DNA of 64,000 bases. Origin: Nematostella vectensis (taxonomy: Eukaryota > Cnidaria > Anthozoa > Actiniaria > Edwardsiidae). Where the stretch lies: contig NC_064042.1 in NCBI RefSeq assembly GCF_932526225.1, positions 1,409,001 through 1,473,000 on the forward strand, given 5' to 3'. The notes beneath the pieces are model-generated. The model searched no databases, had not been told where the DNA came from, and worked only from the letters and a program-made list of their open reading frames with translations. Shown here one piece after another: positions 62,601 to 64,000 of the stretch (its first letter is position 1; the number at the start of each line of letters is the position of its first letter). Position numbers and translations under genes: made by a program.

Positions 62601-63079
62601 CAATTCAACTTTGTTTTTTACACGTTATGTAAGTAAAACCACGTTAGTGAAAAGGTTGTTCCTAGTAACTGTTCCGTAGCTAGACATCCAGGGCCTCAGT
62701 CAATTAAACGTCTCCTTCCAAATATATGGAAAACCTGCTCGGTAGTGCCACCAGGGGGCATGTGCCCCCTCCCAATATTTTTAAAAAATATGAGGGAATG
62801 ACAAGTAGGGGCATGGCTGTGCCCCCCCCTCCCCCCCAATATTTTCTTACGTGTCCTGCTACGGCTCTCTGCTTATAAGCTTTGGTCATATTACCGATAC
62901 TTGTTTGTGTTATTTCTCAGCTCAAGTCGCACCACGAGGCTTTTGACATTCGCAAACTTCAGGGTAAAGGTGACGACGAGTACACGGTCACACGCGATGA
63001 GATGCTCAAAGTCGAGAAGAGCTACAACCAGATGGCGGCGGAGAAGGAGGAGCTGCACAATGACTACATCGAGATGCAG
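56638..63079 (+). CDS. Unrecognised coiled-coil protein, 5' part (3 exons, continues)
   Basis: I do not recognise this gene. Three exons join in phase 0: 56638-56877, 62306-62557 and 62921-63079, giving 217 residues so far. The first exon starts at an ATG and encodes a polar Ser/Thr/Pro-rich segment, then a helical stretch ending EKHDRE. The second and third encode charged heptad-rich coiled coil (LHIESLEQQKRR, LRKDKLQLERENQEL, DEMLKVEKSYNQM). The open frame also has an ATG at 62288 just before the second acceptor, so a separate gene starting there is an alternative. The third exon ends in a good donor, and no later exon is seen before the window ends. Function cannot be inferred beyond a structural role. 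Confidence 0.55.
58260..58735. repeat. 236-bp tandem duplication
   Basis: Two head-to-tail copies (starting at 58260 and 58496) are about 97% identical and include ATGATATTGGTTAGAATCC. They lie in the 5.4-kb first intron of the coiled-coil gene. No coding potential. Confidence 0.9.
58740..61130. other. Intronic region with nothing recognisable
   Basis: AT-rich single-copy DNA between two repeats in the presumed first intron of the coiled-coil gene. Short frames at 58917-59197 (minus) and 60055-60237 (plus) show no family motif. Confidence 0.5.
61140..61680. repeat. Tandem repeat of 92-97 bp with TGACGTGACGCG motif, 5-6 copies
   Basis: Units contain GTGACGAGTGTGTGACAGTG, ACGTGACGCGGCGTGC and AAGATATGACTAAC. 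The last one or two are degenerate. Each unit repeats a CRE-like TGACGTGACG core. It lies about 0.6 kb before the second exon of the coiled-coil gene. Confidence 0.85.
62705..62875. mobile_element. MITE family C copy
   Basis: Contains GGGGGCATGTGCCCCCTCCC, CCAATATTTT on both sides of a central AT segment, and ends in CCTGCTACGGC, as in the copies at 17.4 and 48.8 kb. Inserted in the intron between exons 2 and 3 of the coiled-coil gene. Confidence 0.6.
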
Positions 63080-64000
63080 GTAGTTCACGCTACACTCAGC
63101 GCACTTTAAAACATCTCGGTCAGCCCCCGTTTTACCAAGCAAAATACCCTAGAGGTACTTTGTCATTTGCATTAAATTTATCCTCTACTCACGAATTGAA
63201 TATACACTAGATAGATAAGTACGATTGCGCGCGTATTTAGTGCGACGAAGACTCGCACGCATACTAGAACTATATCGAGATATTTCTTTAACATTTGCTC
63301 ATAATATTTGCTAAGATAATAAATGCGGCCAGAACACAAGTCTGACGCAGTCCGAGTACTCGAACATACGCGGCAAAGTAGGACTAGGACGGCACAGATC
63401 CCACTTACTACGATGCACTCGACGATACATTAATCAAACCCTTAGCGCGCATCCGGTACAAATACGCGCGCTTTAATATCTCCTTCATTTCTTAATGTAT
63501 TAGTCTTTTTGGAGTAGCTTCTCAACGCTTAAAACAAACTGTCATCTTTTATCCTTAAGATATACTTGACTGAAGCACTTGAATAAGAATATTTCTTAAA
63601 AAGTAGTTTTAGAAATGTTTATTAAAGTGCTGACTTAATTGGCGTCCTCTACTACTCGATTACCTAAACGTCTCGGGTAAAAGAGATTCTTGGTGTTTTT
63701 AGCAGACTATGATGTGAAAATATTTATACAGACACAAATCGATTTTTATATTGTACGCTATGTGTGCACGATAGTGCAAGGATGGGAGTCACCTAAATCT
63801 GGCCTTGTCATATTAAATTAATGCATATGAGAGTTGAAGAAACACGGAGCCAGCAAGGTTAAGGCCTTGTCGAGTCCATCAAGAAAGACTCTAAATTAAT
63901 TTTTTAGTTGTCACATCGAAGGTCGATTACTACGTGAAATTACTTATGACTCAAGCGTACCATGCACAAAGAGCAGCAGCTGCGAGGGTGCCTCGAATTC
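63080..64000. other. Downstream intron sequence, no exon seen
   Basis: The donor after 63079 opens an intron that probably runs past the window end. I see no exon or repeat here. Confidence 0.5.

Noticed and set aside
1-64000. tRNA and rRNA genes
   Set aside because: I saw no convincing A/B-box cloverleaf or rRNA-like sequence on either strand by eye; a covariance-model search would be decisive.

Overview
The window is a piece of an animal nuclear genome. It has multi-exon genes with short GT-AG introns, AT-rich noncoding DNA, very many minisatellites and small inverted-repeat elements, and no operons or bacterial signals. The combination of CatSper3, an ATP11-like flippase and a GLB1L-type beta-galactosidase, together with the compact introns, fits a non-vertebrate metazoan. 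An anthozoan cnidarian (sea anemone or coral) is my best guess; that is inference, not proof.

Layout. 1-7.9 kb: no gene recognised; small inverted-repeat elements and a 2.2-kb array of 21-bp repeats. 7.9-34.1 kb (minus): an ATP11-like P4-ATPase (phospholipid flippase) rebuilt from 37 coding exons, 1066 codons, all splice phases matching. 35.0-39.1 kb (minus): a complete CatSper3-like sperm cation-channel subunit, 9 coding exons, 414 aa. 39.5-53.3 kb (plus): a complete family GH35 beta-galactosidase of the GLB1L2/GLB1L3 type, 18 coding exons, 693 aa, head-to-head with CatSper3 across about 0.4 kb. 53.3-56.6 kb: 3' UTR with a long hairpin, a 20-bp array, a foldback, an inverted-repeat element with target duplication and a G-rich repeat. 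56.6-63.1 kb (plus): the 5' part of an unrecognised coiled-coil gene that probably continues beyond the window.

The three named genes belong to different processes (membrane lipid asymmetry, sperm calcium entry, galactoside hydrolysis). Apart from the shared CatSper3/beta-galactosidase promoter region, nothing in the sequence links their functions.

The most unusual feature is where the minisatellites lie. In the P4-ATPase gene at least five large arrays begin exactly at a 5' splice site and their units copy the exon end plus donor (exons 7, 16, 26, 32) or the donor-proximal intron (exon 4). Two more lie at 3' splice sites (exons 9 and 17). Similar acceptor-side arrays occur in CatSper3 (exon 5) and the beta-galactosidase gene (exon 8). 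The introns have thus been enlarged by tandem amplification of their own splice junctions, leaving many decoy splice sites.
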